Shown: positions 1-9,100 of the stretch, piece after piece
Layout: each line of letters starts with the position of its first letter
How positions within the stretch are numbered: the stretch's first letter is position 1
NCBI GenBank assembly: GCA_002698425.1
Contig: NZXU01000110.1
Location: 1 to 64,000 of the forward strand
Length of the DNA stretch: 64,000 bases
Source: Ahrensia sp.
GTDB lineage: Bacteria > Pseudomonadota > Alphaproteobacteria > Rhizobiales > Rhizobiaceae
Reading direction: 5' to 3'
Made by a program: the position numbers and the translations under genes
The notes under the pieces: model-generated
Database searches by the model: none
What the model saw: the letters and a program-made list of their open reading frames with translations, nothing else
Told to the model about the DNA's origin: nothing

Positions 1-1248
1 ATGCTCGGCGGCGGCACCGGCCCGGCCCACGGCACGCTGGCAACCACCTGCACGCCCGGCCCCTGGCACATCGCCCGCATGATCCAGTCCGCCGACGCCT
101 TTCCGATGAATCTCGGCTTTTCCGGCAAGGGCAACGCCTCCCTGCCCGGCGCGCTGCAGGAGATGATCCTCGGCGGGGCCTGCTCGCTGAAACTGCACGA
201 GGACTGGGGCACGACGCCCGGGGCCATCGACAACTGCCTGTCGGTCGCCGACGATTACGACGTGCAGGTGATGATCCACACCGACACGCTCAACGAGAGC
301 GGCTTCGTGGAATCGACCATCGACGCGATCAAGGGCCGCACCATCCACGCCTTCCACACGGAGGGCGCCGGCGGCGGCCACGCGCCGGACATCATCAAGG
401 TCTGCGGCCTGTCCAACGTCATCCCGTCCTCGACCAACCCGACCCGGCCCTACACGAAGAACACCGTCGACGAGCATCTCGACATGCTGATGGTCTGCCA
501 CCATCTCGACGCCAACATCCCCGAGGACGTCGCCTTCGCCGAAAGCCGCATCCGCAAGGAAACGATCGCTGCCGAAGACATCCTGCACGACATGGGCGCC
601 TTCTCGATCATCTCGTCCGACAGCCAGGCGATGGGCCGAGTCGGCGAGGTGATCATCCGCACCTGGCAGACCGCGGACAAGATGAAGCGCCAGCGCGGCC
701 GCCTGCCGGAAGAGCATGGCCAGAACGACAATCTGCGGGTGCGCCGCTATATCGCCAAATACACGATCAACCCGGCGATCGCGCAGGGCATGGCCAGGGA
801 AATCGGCTCGATCGAGCCCGGAAAGCGCGCCGACCTCGTCCTGTGGAATCCCGCCTTTTTCGGCGCCAAGCCGGAAATGGTGCTGGTCGGCGGCTCCATC
901 GCCGCCGCGCCGATGGGCGACCCGAACGCCTCGATCCCGACCCCGCAGCCGGTGCATTACCGCTACATGTTCGGGGCCTATGGCAAGGCGTTGACCAACT
1001 CCTCGGTCGTCTTCACCTCGAACGCCGCCATGGAAAGCGGTCTGGGCGACAGGCTCGGCACGGACAAGGAACTCGTCGCGGTCGAAAACACCCGCGGCGG
1101 CATTTCCAAGAAATCGATGGTGCTCAACGACCTGACGCCGGCCATCGAAGTCGATCCGGAAACCTACGAGGTCCGCGCCAATGGCGAATTGCTGACCTGC
1201 GAGCCGGCGGAAGTGCTGCCCATGGCGCAGAGATACTTCCTGTTTTGA
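1..1248 (+). CDS. ureC: Urease subunit alpha, C-terminal part (5' truncated by window edge)
   Basis: Catalytic subunit of the cytosolic nickel enzyme that hydrolyses urea to ammonia and carbamate. The visible 415 residues align with Klebsiella UreC with an offset of about 153, so roughly the first quarter, including the first two nickel histidines, lies outside the window. Key residues are intact: carbamylated lysine K64 in the KLHEDWG motif, nickel ligands H66, H93 and H119, flap C166 and H167, and D207 in SSDSQAMGR. The reading frame is open from base 1, and the ATG at position 1 is an internal Met, not a start. It is followed by a 7-bp hairpin and then an unrelated gene on the other strand, so ureC is physically separated from ureE by 2.2 kb. 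Confidence 0.98.
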   Translation: MLGGGTGPAHGTLATTCTPGPWHIARMIQSADAFPMNLGFSGKGNASLPGALQEMILGGACSLKLHEDWGTTPGAIDNCLSVADDYDVQVMIHTDTLNESGFVESTIDAIKGRTIHAFHTEGAGGGHAPDIIKVCGLSNVIPSSTNPTRPYTKNTVDEHLDMLMVCHHLDANIPEDVAFAESRIRKETIAAEDILHDMGAFSIISSDSQAMGRVGEVIIRTWQTADKMKRQRGRLPEEHGQNDNLRVRRYIAKYTINPAIAQGMAREIGSIEPGKRADLVLWNPAFFGAKPEMVLVGGSIAAAPMGDPNASIPTPQPVHYRYMFGAYGKALTNSSVVFTSNAAMESGLGDRLGTDKELVAVENTRGGISKKSMVLNDLTPAIEVDPETYEVRANGELLTCEPAEVLPMAQRYFLF

Positions 1249-1251
1249 GTT

Positions 1252-1270
1252 ACTTGCCAACCAGGCAAGT
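1252..1270 (+). terminator. Small hairpin after ureC
   Basis: Perfect 7-bp inverted repeat ACTTGCC/GGCAAGT with a 5-nt loop, starting 3 bp after the ureC stop. It lacks a T tract, so it may be only a weak terminator or an mRNA 3'-end stabiliser. Confidence 0.35.
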
Positions 1271-1349
1271 TAGGAAAAAGACTATCTGAAAAGAATTGGC
1301 CCCCGCCTAGGAGAGACGAGGGCCTAGTTAATTGACCGTCTGTATGAAA

Positions 1350-2123
1350 TCAGTCAGCACCACGCCGACGACGGCGCCACATCAGCCCAAAAACGCCTAT
1401 CCCCGAAGCAAGCAAAGGCAAAGCCCCTGGAACAGGGACAGGGTTAACCCTCACGGTGATTTCTGACGAGGCGAGAAGATCCGACGTATTCAACGCGAAG
1501 ACTTCGAGCTTGAAATTATAGATGCCCGGCGCATCCGGATCCGCCGAAAGCGGAACACCCAGATTGGTTCCGAAGCCCAGATTGGTGGATTGCTGCGCCA
1601 CGGTGTTGGTGGCCATGTTCAAAATCAGTTCAGATATATTGCTAGCCACCACTGCTGTACCAGCGGTGGTCGAACTGGTTCCTAACGCGTGGTCGAAATA
1701 GCCCGGACCGGCGAATGGATCGAACGAGGCATATACGGTGTTACTCGACGCGTCCGTGTCATAAGAAAGCACGTAACTGAAATCATCCAGAAAAAGCCCT
1801 GTTGAGCCAACGTTGATGGACCAGTCGAAATTGAAGACCGAACGATTTGAGGGATTCGTCGTCAGAACCGTCGAATCGAAAACGTAGGTATTTATCCCAT
1901 CATAATTGAAGATGTTCGCTGCTGGATATCGCTGGTGCGCACGCAGGCCCACCTCAATGTTATTCTGTGCCTCGCCAGTAAATGCCCCGTTTGCATTGCC
2001 AGAACCATAAATCACCCCCGGCGTCACATTGCCGGTACTGTTAACCGGCGCGGCATGAGCGGCCGCACCGAACGCAAACAAGGATACAGCCGCCAGTCCA
2101 AGTCCAATAGATCTGAGATTCAT
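1350..2123 (-). CDS. VPLPA-CTERM (PEP-CTERM-type) sorting-domain secreted protein
   Basis: A 257-residue exported protein of unknown function. It has a signal peptide (about residues 1-23, ending AAAHAA) and a C-terminal tripartite sorting tail: a VPVPGALPLL motif, a hydrophobic helix and the basic end RRRRRGAD. Such tails are recognised by exosortase-type enzymes of exopolysaccharide systems. The middle is rich in Thr, Asn and Ser, as in beta-rich surface proteins. The start at 2123 is chosen because GGAGGG lies 5 nt upstream and the signal peptide follows at once; an ATG further upstream would add 31 implausible residues. It runs opposite to the urease genes and is visibly more AT-rich, suggesting insertion or transfer. 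No exosortase is seen in the window. Confidence 0.8.
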   Translation of the reverse strand: MNLRSIGLGLAAVSLFAFGAAAHAAPVNSTGNVTPGVIYGSGNANGAFTGEAQNNIEVGLRAHQRYPAANIFNYDGINTYVFDSTVLTTNPSNRSVFNFDWSINVGSTGLFLDDFSYVLSYDTDASSNTVYASFDPFAGPGYFDHALGTSSTTAGTAVVASNISELILNMATNTVAQQSTNLGFGTNLGVPLSADPDAPGIYNFKLEVFALNTSDLLASSEITVRVNPVPVPGALPLLASGIGVFGLMWRRRRRGAD

Positions 2124-2427
2124 CCCAACCCTCCTCAATAAATCTAACATACGCAAAACCCGGCCGATTATAGTTATTAACATTAAGTTAACAAGGAGAA
2201 TTATCAGATTTTCCAATGAGTTAAGTGACGCAAGGTCACCTAAGGAACCCGAAAGAGCCCACCACCGACGGTCATAGAAAGACTTTTACTTGCCTAGACC
2301 GTCACGTCCCTGCATTGCTGAACGTGGCGCGACTAAGTTGCCATCGCTGCCTCTCTTGATCGCGCTCAATTGCAACTTCGCCACAATCTGCGAGTTAGGG
2401 TCGATATGTCTAAGTCAGGAGGATTTC
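2124..2427. other. AT-rich divergent intergenic region
   Basis: About 300 bp between the divergently transcribed VPLPA-CTERM gene and the host-attachment-type gene. It is clearly AT-richer than the surroundings on the left side (around 2140-2210) and should hold promoters for both genes. No open frame with a credible ribosome site, no tRNA and no strong terminator were seen. The heptamer GACCGTC or its complement recurs near 1335, 2270 and 2297 around the VPLPA-CTERM gene, which is too short to call an attachment site. Confidence 0.5.
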
Positions 2428-2880
2428 ATGTCGAAAACCAAACTCAAACACGAAGGCTGGCTGGTGATCGCCGATGGCGAAAAAGCGCTGTTCCTGCGCA
2501 ATGACGGCGACGAGAAATTCCCCAACCTGACCGTGTTCCGCGAACTGGAGCACGCCAATCCGCCGGATCGCGAACAGGCCGCCGATCGCCCCGGCAGACT
2601 GAGCGACGGCGGCTCGCATCGCAGCGCCGTGCAGGAGACCGACTGGCACCGCGTCGAAAAGGAGCGCTTCGCCAAGGACATCGCGCAGCGGCTTTACGGT
2701 CACGCCCACAAGGGCATGTTCTCCGAACTCGTGCTCGTCGCCGCGCCGCACGTGCTGGGCGACCTGCGAAAGGAACTGCACAAGGAAGTCCAGGACAAGG
2801 TCATCGCCGAGGTCGCCAAGGATCTCACGAAGCATCCGGTCCACGAGATCGAACAGCTGGTTCTGGACGGAGCTGCCTGA
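2428..2880 (+). CDS. Host attachment family protein
   Basis: A 150-residue soluble protein resembling the small family named after a protein required for attachment of Agrobacterium to host cells; the biochemical role is not established. Visible features are the opening block with WLVIADGEKALFLRN, a polar middle with DREQAADRPGR and RLSDGG, and a helical C-terminal half containing ELVLVAAPHVLGDLRKEL, typical of the family. The start at 2428 has an AGGAGG ribosome site 6 nt upstream; the upstream in-frame extension has atypical composition. It lies in the interrupted urease region together with the next membrane protein, with no obvious link to urea metabolism. Confidence 0.8.
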   Translation: MSKTKLKHEGWLVIADGEKALFLRNDGDEKFPNLTVFRELEHANPPDREQAADRPGRLSDGGSHRSAVQETDWHRVEKERFAKDIAQRLYGHAHKGMFSELVLVAAPHVLGDLRKELHKEVQDKVIAEVAKDLTKHPVHEIEQLVLDGAA

Positions 2881-2889
2881 AACTCCCGC

Positions 2890-3429
2890 ATGACCAGGAA
2901 AAACCGCCTCTTCTGGTTCGTTTTCGCGGTCACGCTCGCCGTTTATTGCGTCATGATCTTCTGGTCGATCCCGAGGATCTCGGCGCAAGCCGGCGGGCTG
3001 GCCGTTTTCGATCTGCGCCCCGGCGGCTACTCCTTCGACGACGCGAAAGCCTTTCTCGCCGCGCTCTCGCCTGAGGGCGCGGCGTTTTACGCCAATGTGC
3101 AGCACAAGCTCGACACCGCCTATCCGGCATTGCTGGCGCTGACGCTCGGATGGGCGATCCTGCGGCTTGCGCCCGCGCGCTGGGGCCCGTGGCGCTGGCC
3201 GCTCGCGGCAACCGCCCTGCCCGGCATGGTGTTCGACTACCGCGAAAATCTAGACGTCGACGCGATGCTGGAACTCGGCCCCAACGGGATCACGCCCCGG
3301 ATCGTCGAGGCCGCGAGCCTTGATTCGCAAATCAAGGCGGCGACATCCTCGATGTCCATGGCGGTCCTTCTGATCCTGCTGGGGCTCTGGTTATTCCGGC
3401 GCTGGCGTGCGGTGCAAAAACCGGTATAG
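2890..3429 (+). CDS. Hypothetical four-helix membrane protein
   Basis: I do not recognise this 179-residue protein. It begins with a positively charged stretch and a first membrane helix (about 8-27), followed by a loop of about 45 residues. Two further hydrophobic segments lie near 78-92 and 101-113, and a last one near 154-168 ends in RRWRAVQKPV. The short cytoplasmic ends and the loop with DLRPGGYSFDDAK suggest a small inner-membrane protein. The gene starts 9 bp after the preceding stop and ends 10 bp before ureE, so it probably shares the transcript. No catalytic motif is visible. Confidence 0.7.
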   Translation: MTRKNRLFWFVFAVTLAVYCVMIFWSIPRISAQAGGLAVFDLRPGGYSFDDAKAFLAALSPEGAAFYANVQHKLDTAYPALLALTLGWAILRLAPARWGPWRWPLAATALPGMVFDYRENLDVDAMLELGPNGITPRIVEAASLDSQIKAATSSMSMAVLLILLGLWLFRRWRAVQKPV

Positions 3430-3439
3430 AATCGCGGCC

Positions 3440-3904
3440 ATGCAGACCGCCGCCTCCGTCACCCGCCACTTCCACGATCCTTCCGACACCATCACGCTGG
3501 ACGAGACCGCGCGCCATCGCCGGCGCATGAAAATGGTCTCCGACAACGGCATCGAGTTCCTGCTCGACCTGGCCGAGGCGCGCCTGCTGCGTCACGGCGA
3601 CGGGCTGGTACTGGATGACGGGCGCGTCATCGAGGTCTGCGCCGCGCCGGAAGCGCTTTACGAGGTGCGCGGCCGCGACAGCCGCCACCTCCTCGCCCTG
3701 TCCTGGCAGATCGGCAACCGCCATCTGGCGGCCCAGATCCTCACCGACCGCATCCTGATCCGCCAAGACCACGTCATCCGCGACATGCTGGAGGGTCTGG
3801 GCGCGACCGTCGCCGAGACCAATGCCCCGTTCGACCCGGAAGGCGGCGCCTATGGCGATGCGCATGCGGGGCACGATCACGGCCACGGTCATCACCATCA
3901 TTAG
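3440..3904 (+). CDS. ureE: Urease accessory protein UreE (nickel metallochaperone)
   Basis: A 154-residue cytosolic nickel carrier that delivers Ni(II) to the urease apoenzyme through the UreDFG complex. The N-terminal peptide-binding domain and the C-terminal metal domain are recognisable (VLDDGRVIEV, then LALSWQIGNRHLAAQI). The histidine in GNRH is the conserved family nickel ligand at the dimer interface. The protein ends in a histidine-rich tail, HAGHDHGHGHHHH, typical of nickel-storing UreE versions. The start at 3440 follows the preceding stop by 10 bp; an in-frame codon at 3407 would overlap the upstream gene and lacks family similarity. Confidence 0.95.
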   Translation: MQTAASVTRHFHDPSDTITLDETARHRRRMKMVSDNGIEFLLDLAEARLLRHGDGLVLDDGRVIEVCAAPEALYEVRGRDSRHLLALSWQIGNRHLAAQILTDRILIRQDHVIRDMLEGLGATVAETNAPFDPEGGAYGDAHAGHDHGHGHHHH

Positions 3905-3940
3905 CGCGAGACTGTCGCCGCTGCCGCAGGATTGGACCCC

Positions 3941-4288
3941 ATGCCCTCGACCGCTTTCGTCAACTACGCCCTGCTCGGCGCGGCCATCGTCGCCGAGGTG
4001 ATCGCCACGACCGCCCTTGTCCGAACGGAGAGTTTCACCCGGCTCTGGCCGAGCGCCATTACCATCGTCTTCTATGCGGTGTCCTTCTGGCTTCTGTCCT
4101 TTCCGATCCGCGTCATCCCGGCAGGCATTGTCTACGCCATCTGGTCGGGCGCGGGCATCGTGCTGATCACGCTCGCGGCGTGGCTGATGCTCGGACAACG
4201 GCTCGACGTGCCCGCGATCCTCGGCCTCTGCTTGATCATCGCCGGCGTCGTCGTCATTCACCTCTTCTCGCAATCCGTGGAACATTGA
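3941..4288 (+). CDS. Small multidrug resistance (SMR/EmrE-type) transporter
   Basis: A 115-residue inner-membrane protein with four predicted helices, the size of EmrE/SugE proteins. The conserved membrane glutamate sits in helix 1 (AAIVAEVIATTAL), where it couples proton exchange to export of cationic compounds. The glycine-rich fourth helix GLCLIIAGVVVIHL is also typical. The ATG at 3941 (AGGA about 9 nt upstream) is preferred to an in-frame TTG 9 bp earlier. It is embedded between ureE and ureF. Many SMR proteins export guanidinium compounds, which would fit nitrogen metabolism, but nothing in the sequence shows the substrate. Confidence 0.88.
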   Translation: MPSTAFVNYALLGAAIVAEVIATTALVRTESFTRLWPSAITIVFYAVSFWLLSFPIRVIPAGIVYAIWSGAGIVLITLAAWLMLGQRLDVPAILGLCLIIAGVVVIHLFSQSVEH

Positions 4289-4325
4289 GGCCGGTGCTGC
4301 CTCTGCGAAACCGGGAGAACACCGC

Positions 4326-4607
4326 ATGAAGATATTCGCCCCCGAGACGCGACACTCGACCAAGCAGAACCAGAAGCTCTATGCCGCCTATGAACTGGCC
4401 TCCACGCTGGTACAGGTGACCGCCGGCATGCTGTTCCTCGTCGGCTCCTGGATGTTCTTCTACAAGGCGTGGGAAAACACCGCGATCTGGCTGTTCGTCA
4501 TCGGCTCGCTCCTGTTCGTTATCGGCCCGTCGCTGAAACTGGCGCGCGAACTGCACTATGCGCTGATCGGCGATCTCGCCGACCTCGCCGAAAGGGCGCG
4601 TTCTTGA
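4326..4607 (+). CDS. YrhK-like domain protein
   Basis: A 93-residue protein with two closely spaced hydrophobic helices (about residues 30-47 and 54-72) and a charged amphipathic end, matching the YrhK-like family of unknown function. GGGAG lies about 8 nt before the ATG. Its stop overlaps the TTG start of ureF, so the two are translationally coupled. No functional residues are recognisable. Confidence 0.75.
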   Translation: MKIFAPETRHSTKQNQKLYAAYELASTLVQVTAGMLFLVGSWMFFYKAWENTAIWLFVIGSLLFVIGPSLKLARELHYALIGDLADLAERARS

Positions 4608-5263
4608 GCGATCCGACCGCCCTGCTCCGGCTGATGTCGTGGCTGTCTCCGGTCTTTCCGACCGGCGGCTATGCCTATTCGGCCGCCCTTGAACAGGCCG
4701 TGGCGAATGGCGCCGTCGCCGATACGGCGACGCTGGAAGCCTGGCTGAAGGCGCTGCTTGCCGCCGGACCGCAATGGAACGACGCCGTCTTCTTCGCGGA
4801 GAGCTGGCGTCAGGCGAAAATACCCGAAAACCTTACGGCAACAGCCGAACTGGCCCGCGCCATGACCGGTTCCGCCGAACGCCATCGCGAAACGGTGGAC
4901 CAGGGCACGGGGTTCCTCGAAGCCGCCGCCTACTGGTTCGATGACGGAGCCCTGCCGCCGCGCGGCACGCCGCTCTGCGTCGCCGTCGGCGCGGCCTGCG
5001 GACACGACGCGATCCCGCTCGCCGAAGGCCTCGCCGCCTTCCTGCATACCTTTGTCGCCAACCAGTTGCAGGTCGCGATCCGCCTGTCGGTCACCGGCCA
5101 GCGCGGCGCGGCGGCGCTGCTCGCGGCCCTCGAACCAACCATCGCCGAAACCGCCAGCCGTGCCGCTTCGTCAACGCTGGACGACCTTGGCAGCGCAACC
5201 GTTTTGGCCGACATTGCCGCCATGCAACACGAAACGCTCGGAACGAGGCTGTTCCTCTCGTGA
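4604..5263 (+). CDS. ureF: Urease accessory protein UreF
   Basis: A 219-residue helical protein that joins UreD (UreH) and UreG in the complex activating urease with CO2, GTP and nickel. The family opening LLRLMSWLSPVFPTGGYAYS is present near residue 6. The start is inferred as the TTG at 4604 inside the preceding stop (TTGA overlap), because the conserved LLRLM block must be retained; the ATG at 4634 would remove it. ureD, ureA and ureB are expected to the left of the window. Confidence 0.93.
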   Translation: MSDPTALLRLMSWLSPVFPTGGYAYSAALEQAVANGAVADTATLEAWLKALLAAGPQWNDAVFFAESWRQAKIPENLTATAELARAMTGSAERHRETVDQGTGFLEAAAYWFDDGALPPRGTPLCVAVGAACGHDAIPLAEGLAAFLHTFVANQLQVAIRLSVTGQRGAAALLAALEPTIAETASRAASSTLDDLGSATVLADIAAMQHETLGTRLFLS

Positions 5264-5730
5264 GTGCCGTCGGACGGCTGAAGCTTCAAAGGACATTTCG
5301 TTGCATCGAGGACAAACCGGTTTGCTTTGTCGGGCACTCGGTCGGTCTGACCTTCAATCTTGCGATGGGCGAATGCCGGCCGATATGGCGCAAGCCGCGG
5401 AAAAGAGTGCGGAGCGGCGGCTACCAGGTTCTGAAGTCGGGTTTCGACATTTTCATCTTCGCGTCCGGGTGGCGGTTATGGCGGAATACCGGATACCAAC
5501 TGCGGTCGCACGACTGCCCGGCTCGCATCCGCCGCGAACTCGAAGGGCTGCGCGGGAAGAGGGTCGCATCGATCACACTTGTTGGATCGGCGCCGAGGCT
5601 TGTAGTAATTTTTCGGGACGGCATCAGATTGGATCTGTTGGGAGACTTCGGCGGCGAGGAAGATCCCTATGGATGGAACGTGACTGGCCTGCCCGGCCTG
5701 AAAAGAGATATGTTTTCACTTCTGGACTAG
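5260..5730 (+). CDS. Unknown protein between ureF and ureG, immunity-domain-like
   Basis: A 156-residue soluble protein starting at GTG in a GTGA overlap with the ureF stop and ending 7 bp before ureG, so it is co-transcribed with the urease genes. It shows two similar beta-rich halves: [13 protein letters not shown] near residue 63 and [13 protein letters not shown] followed by [18 protein letters not shown] near 97-128. The layout of a folded strand, an [LVI]FxxGxxL turn, LRGK, and a final strand with W recalls DUF6188-like or immunity-protein families, but I cannot confirm membership. Codon use is visibly less GC-biased than ureF and ureG, suggesting recent acquisition. Confidence 0.55.
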   Translation: MSAVGRLKLQRTFRCIEDKPVCFVGHSVGLTFNLAMGECRPIWRKPRKRVRSGGYQVLKSGFDIFIFASGWRLWRNTGYQLRSHDCPARIRRELEGLRGKRVASITLVGSAPRLVVIFRDGIRLDLLGDFGGEEDPYGWNVTGLPGLKRDMFSLLD

Positions 5731-5737
5731 GACGCAA

Positions 5738-6352
5738 ATGACCACCTCCACCAACGGCCCCCTTCGCATCGGCATCGGCGGTCCCGTCGGCTCCGGCAAG
5801 ACAACGCTGACGGCCGAACTCTGCAAGGCGATGCGCGAGAAATATTCGATCGGCGTCGTCACCAACGACATCTACACCGCCGAGGACGCCGAGGCGCTGA
5901 CGCGCATGCAGGCCCTGCCCGCCGAGCGCATCGAGGGCGTCGAGACGGGCGGCTGCCCCCACACCGCCATCCGTGAGGACGCCTCGATCAATCTGCGCGC
6001 CATCGAGCGCCTGCGCGAGCGCGTGCCCGATATCGAGGTGATCTTCATCGAATCCGGCGGGGACAATCTCGCCGCCACCTTCTCGCCCGATCTCGCCGAC
6101 CTGTCGCTCTATGTGATCTCGGTCTGCCAGGGCGATGATATCCCGCGCAAAGGCGGGCCGGCGATCACCCGTTCAGACCTGCTGATCATCAACAAGGCCG
6201 ATCTCGCGCCCCATGTCGGCGCCGATCTCGACCGCATGCGCCAGGACGCCGAGAAGGGCCGCGCCGACAAGCCGTTCCTCTTCACCGATCTGCGCCATGG
6301 CAAGGGGGTCGGGGAAATCGTCGACTTCGTCGCCGCGCAGGGCGGGCTGTGA
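5738..6352 (+). CDS. ureG: Urease accessory GTPase UreG
   Basis: A 204-residue SIMIBI-class GTPase that drives nickel insertion into urease. The P-loop [15 protein letters not shown] lies at about residues 9-23, the metal-binding CPH motif appears in [13 protein letters not shown] (about 68-80), and the guanine-specificity motif NKAD follows later. Length and sequence are those of a full-length UreG. AGGA lies 5 nt before the ATG. Its stop overlaps the start of the next gene (GTGA). Confidence 0.97.
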   Translation: MTTSTNGPLRIGIGGPVGSGKTTLTAELCKAMREKYSIGVVTNDIYTAEDAEALTRMQALPAERIEGVETGGCPHTAIREDASINLRAIERLRERVPDIEVIFIESGGDNLAATFSPDLADLSLYVISVCQGDDIPRKGGPAITRSDLLIINKADLAPHVGADLDRMRQDAEKGRADKPFLFTDLRHGKGVGEIVDFVAAQGGL

Positions 6353-6786
6353 GCATCGACCTCGAAAATTTCCTGCCCTATCGCCTCGACCGCATCTCCG
6401 AGGCGCTGAGCCGGCATTTCCAACCCGTCTATCGCGACGAGCACGGCATGACGCGCCCCGAGTGGAAAGTGCTCGCCCATCTCGGCCAGGCGGAAACGCT
6501 GACCGCGCGCGAGATCGTCCGCCGCACCGGCCTGCACAAGACCAAGGTCTCGCGCGCCGTCTCGGCCCTGGAAAACCGCCGCTGGCTGGAGCGCAACCGC
6601 GACGAGGCCGACCGCCGGATAGAGCATCTGACGCTGACCCGGACCGGCCGGAAAGGCTACGATGCGCTGACCGCGCTCCTGAAGACGCGGGAGGCCGAGC
6701 TCCTGAACAGGCTGAGCGGTGAGGAAATGGAAACGGTCGGCCGCGCACTCGCCATTCTCGACCGAGTCACCGGCCGCAAGAGCTAG
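6349..6786 (+). CDS. MarR family transcriptional regulator
   Basis: A 145-residue winged-helix regulator. The family signature is clear: a dimerisation helix, then [20 protein letters not shown] (recognition helix, about residues 47-66), [20 protein letters not shown] (wing) and [13 protein letters not shown]. It starts at GTG in a 4-base overlap with ureG, suggesting co-expression with the urease accessory genes. Its 3' end overlaps the end of glpK on the opposite strand by 4 bp. The ligand is unknown. Confidence 0.88.
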   Translation: MSIDLENFLPYRLDRISEALSRHFQPVYRDEHGMTRPEWKVLAHLGQAETLTAREIVRRTGLHKTKVSRAVSALENRRWLERNRDEADRRIEHLTLTRTGRKGYDALTALLKTREAELLNRLSGEEMETVGRALAILDRVTGRKS

Positions 6787-8279
6787 CGCGCCGACAAGGT
6801 CCGTCCGACCGCGTCCTTCCAGCCGGCATATTTGCGCGCCCTCTCCGCCTCGTCCATTGCCGGCGTAAACTGCCGCTCCAGAGCCCAGCTTTTGGCAAAA
6901 TCGTCCCGGCCCGGCCACGCGCCGACATGGGAGCCGGCGAGCCAGGCCGCGCCGAGCGCCGTCGTTTCGAGCACCACGGGCCGGTCGACCGGGGCATCGA
7001 GAATGTCGGCGAGGCATTGCATGGTCCAGTCGGAAGCAACCATGCCGCCGTCGACGCGCAGCGTGGTCGAGGTGTGGTCCGGCGCGTCCCAGTCGTCATG
7101 CATCGCTTCCAGCAGGTCGCGGGTCTGGTAGCAGACCGCTTCAAGCGTCGCCTTGGCAATCTCGTTCGGGCCGGTGCCGCGCGTCAGGCCGAACAGTGCG
7201 CCGCGCGCATTCGCGTCCCAATGCGGCGCGCCGAGCCCGACGAAGGCCGGCACCAGATAGACATCCTGTTCGGGATCGGCCTTCTCGGCCATCTTGCCGC
7301 TTTCGGCGGCGGTTTCGATGATGCCGAGCCCGTCGCGCAGCCACTGCACAGATGCGCCAGCCATGAAGATGGAACCTTCCAGCGCGTAGGTGGTCTCTCC
7401 GCCAAGCCTGTAGGCGATCGTCGTCAGCATGCGGTTCCTCGACGCCACCCGGTCCCTGCCCGTGTTCAGCAGCGCGAAACATCCGGTGCCATAGGTCGAT
7501 TTGAACATCCCCGGCTCGAAACAGGCCTGTCCGATCGTCGCGGCCTGCTGGTCGCCGGCAACGCCGCAGACCGGAATATCCGCACCGAGGATATCCGCCG
7601 TCGCCGTGCCGAAATCGGCGGCGCAATCCAGCACCTCCGGCAGCATCGCACGGGGAATGCGCAGGATATCGAGCAGACCGTCGTCCCAGTCCTCCTCGTC
7701 GATGTTGAAGATCAGCGTGCGCGCCGCATTGGTCGCGTCGGTGACGTGGCGCTCGCCGCCGGTCAACCGCCAGATCAGGAACGTGTCGATCGTGCCAAAG
7801 GCGATCTCGCCGGCCTCGGCGCGGGCGCGCAGCCCGTCGACATTATCGAGCAGCCAGGCGATCTTCGAGCCGGAGAAATAGGGATCGAGGAGAAGGCCGG
7901 TTTTCGCCGTGAATTCAGCCTCATGGCCCTCTGCCTTCAGGGAATCGCAGAAGTCGGCGGTGCGCCGGTCCTGCCAGACGATCGCGCGATGCACGGGCTC
8001 GCCGGTCGCCCTGTCCCAAAGCGCCACGGTCTCGCGTTGGTTGGTGATGCCGATCGCGGCGATGTCGGACGCCTCGATGCCGGCATCGGCGATCGCGGCG
8101 CGACATGTCTCGACCACGCTTTGCCAGATATCCTCCAGCTCATGCTCCACCCAGCCGGACTTGGGAAAATGCTGCGGGAACTCCTGTTGTCCGGTTCCGG
8201 CGATCTGCTGCCTGTCGTCGAAGACGATGGCGCGCGACGAAGTCGTGCCCTGATCGATCGCCAGGATATAGCCGGCCAT
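6783..8279 (-). CDS. glpK: Glycerol kinase
   Basis: A 498-residue FGGY-family kinase that phosphorylates glycerol to sn-glycerol 3-phosphate with ATP. The N-terminal ATPase motif [13 protein letters not shown], the substrate segment with NQRETV and WQDRRT, and the C-terminal block [15 protein letters not shown] are all present, with full family length. The start at 8279 is set by GGAGG 6 nt upstream and the canonical [11 protein letters not shown] opening; an upstream in-frame extension overlaps the aquaporin gene. It lies 58 bp downstream of the aquaporin on the same strand, so the pair probably forms an uptake-and-trapping operon. Confidence 0.96.
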   Translation of the reverse strand: MAGYILAIDQGTTSSRAIVFDDRQQIAGTGQQEFPQHFPKSGWVEHELEDIWQSVVETCRAAIADAGIEASDIAAIGITNQRETVALWDRATGEPVHRAIVWQDRRTADFCDSLKAEGHEAEFTAKTGLLLDPYFSGSKIAWLLDNVDGLRARAEAGEIAFGTIDTFLIWRLTGGERHVTDATNAARTLIFNIDEEDWDDGLLDILRIPRAMLPEVLDCAADFGTATADILGADIPVCGVAGDQQAATIGQACFEPGMFKSTYGTGCFALLNTGRDRVASRNRMLTTIAYRLGGETTYALEGSIFMAGASVQWLRDGLGIIETAAESGKMAEKADPEQDVYLVPAFVGLGAPHWDANARGALFGLTRGTGPNEIAKATLEAVCYQTRDLLEAMHDDWDAPDHTSTTLRVDGGMVASDWTMQCLADILDAPVDRPVVLETTALGAAWLAGSHVGAWPGRDDFAKSWALERQFTPAMDEAERARKYAGWKDAVGRTLSAR

Positions 8280-8337
8280 GAAGTTCCTCCCGATTATTTG
8301 CTGTCGTCGGGATTCAAACCAGATCGCGGGGAAGGCT

Positions 8338-9015
8338 TCAACCCGCCTTGCCGACCTTCCGGTCTTCGGCGAGCAACCAGCGGCAGACCGCGAAAGCGGC
8401 AGCGGCGCCGATGAACTGCATCGCGATGAACCAGGGCATGTCGATCGGCCGGATACCCGCAAACGTGTCGGAGAAGGCCCGGGCGACCGTGACCGCAGGG
8501 TTTGCGAAAGAGGTCGAGGCGGTGAACCAGTAGGCCGCCGTGATGTAGAGTCCGACCGCCGCCGCGACGGATTTGGGGCTCGCCTTCAGCGTCGCGAAGA
8601 TGGTGAAGACGAGGCCGAAGGTGGCGACGATCTCGGCGAACCATTGCGCCCCGCCGGTGCGGATCTTCGCCGACACCTGGAAAATATCTTCGGCGAACAT
8701 CGCATGCGCCGCCCAGACGCCGATAAGGCCGCCAGCGACCTGCAGGGCGATATAGACGAGGCTTTCACGTGCCTCGATCTCGCGGCGAAGCCAGAAGGCG
8801 AAGGTCACCGCCGGGTTGAAATGCGCGCCGGAGATCGGCCCGAGCATGGTGATGAGCACGTAGAGGATCGCCCCGGTCGGGATCGTGTTGCCGAGCAACG
8901 CGACGGCGACATTGCCGCCCGCCAGCCGCTCCGCCATGATTCCGGAGCCCACCACCGTGGCGAGGAGGAAAGCCGTGCCGATGAACTCGGCGGCATATTT
9001 GCGGGAGGCGTCCAT
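8338..9015 (-). CDS. MIP/aquaporin family channel, AqpS-like
   Basis: A 225-residue six-helix channel with both pore half-helices: HFNPAVT near residue 64 and [12 protein letters not shown] near 170. The second box is NPA followed by VT, not NPARD as in classical glycerol facilitators. The block [13 protein letters not shown] resembles rhizobial AqpS channels known from arsenic operons. Next to glpK it could still carry glycerol, but the sequence argues for an AqpS-type pore able to pass small neutral solutes such as arsenite. The upstream region carries two TATCGATA palindromes. Confidence 0.88.
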   Translation of the reverse strand: MDASRKYAAEFIGTAFLLATVVGSGIMAERLAGGNVAVALLGNTIPTGAILYVLITMLGPISGAHFNPAVTFAFWLRREIEARESLVYIALQVAGGLIGVWAAHAMFAEDIFQVSAKIRTGGAQWFAEIVATFGLVFTIFATLKASPKSVAAAVGLYITAAYWFTASTSFANPAVTVARAFSDTFAGIRPIDMPWFIAMQFIGAAAAFAVCRWLLAEDRKVGKAG

Positions 9016-9030
9016 CTCGATTGTCCGATA

Positions 9031-9056
9031 TATCGATAATTCTTGAAGTATCGATA
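9031..9056. promoter_or_regulatory. Double TATCGATA operator upstream of aquaporin-glpK
   Basis: Two perfect 8-bp palindromes TATCGATA at 9031-9038 and 9049-9056, with centres 18 bp apart, 16 bp upstream of the aquaporin start. Two dimer sites on the same DNA face are typical of an ArsR/SmtB-type repressor, fitting the AqpS-like channel, but no such regulator gene is in the window. Confidence 0.55.
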
Positions 9057-9100
9057 GAAAACCGGCCCGTCAACGGCCCCGTCGGGACTTGCCGCGAAAT

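Noticed and set aside
1..1248. Complete short urease alpha starting at base 1
   Set aside because: Alignment with the family shows about 153 residues missing, including nickel ligands; the ATG at base 1 is internal.
1252..2310. Genomic island attachment repeats around the VPLPA-CTERM gene
   Set aside because: Shared words such as GACCGTC and ACTTGCC are only 7 bp, and no integrase or tRNA is present.
3332..4363. 343-codon minus-strand frame over ureE and the SMR gene
   Set aside because: Shadow frame; both plus-strand proteins have clear families.
9031..9056. Ends of an insertion sequence
   Set aside because: The two TATCGATA sites are only 18 bp apart, with no transposase or target duplication; an operator fits better.
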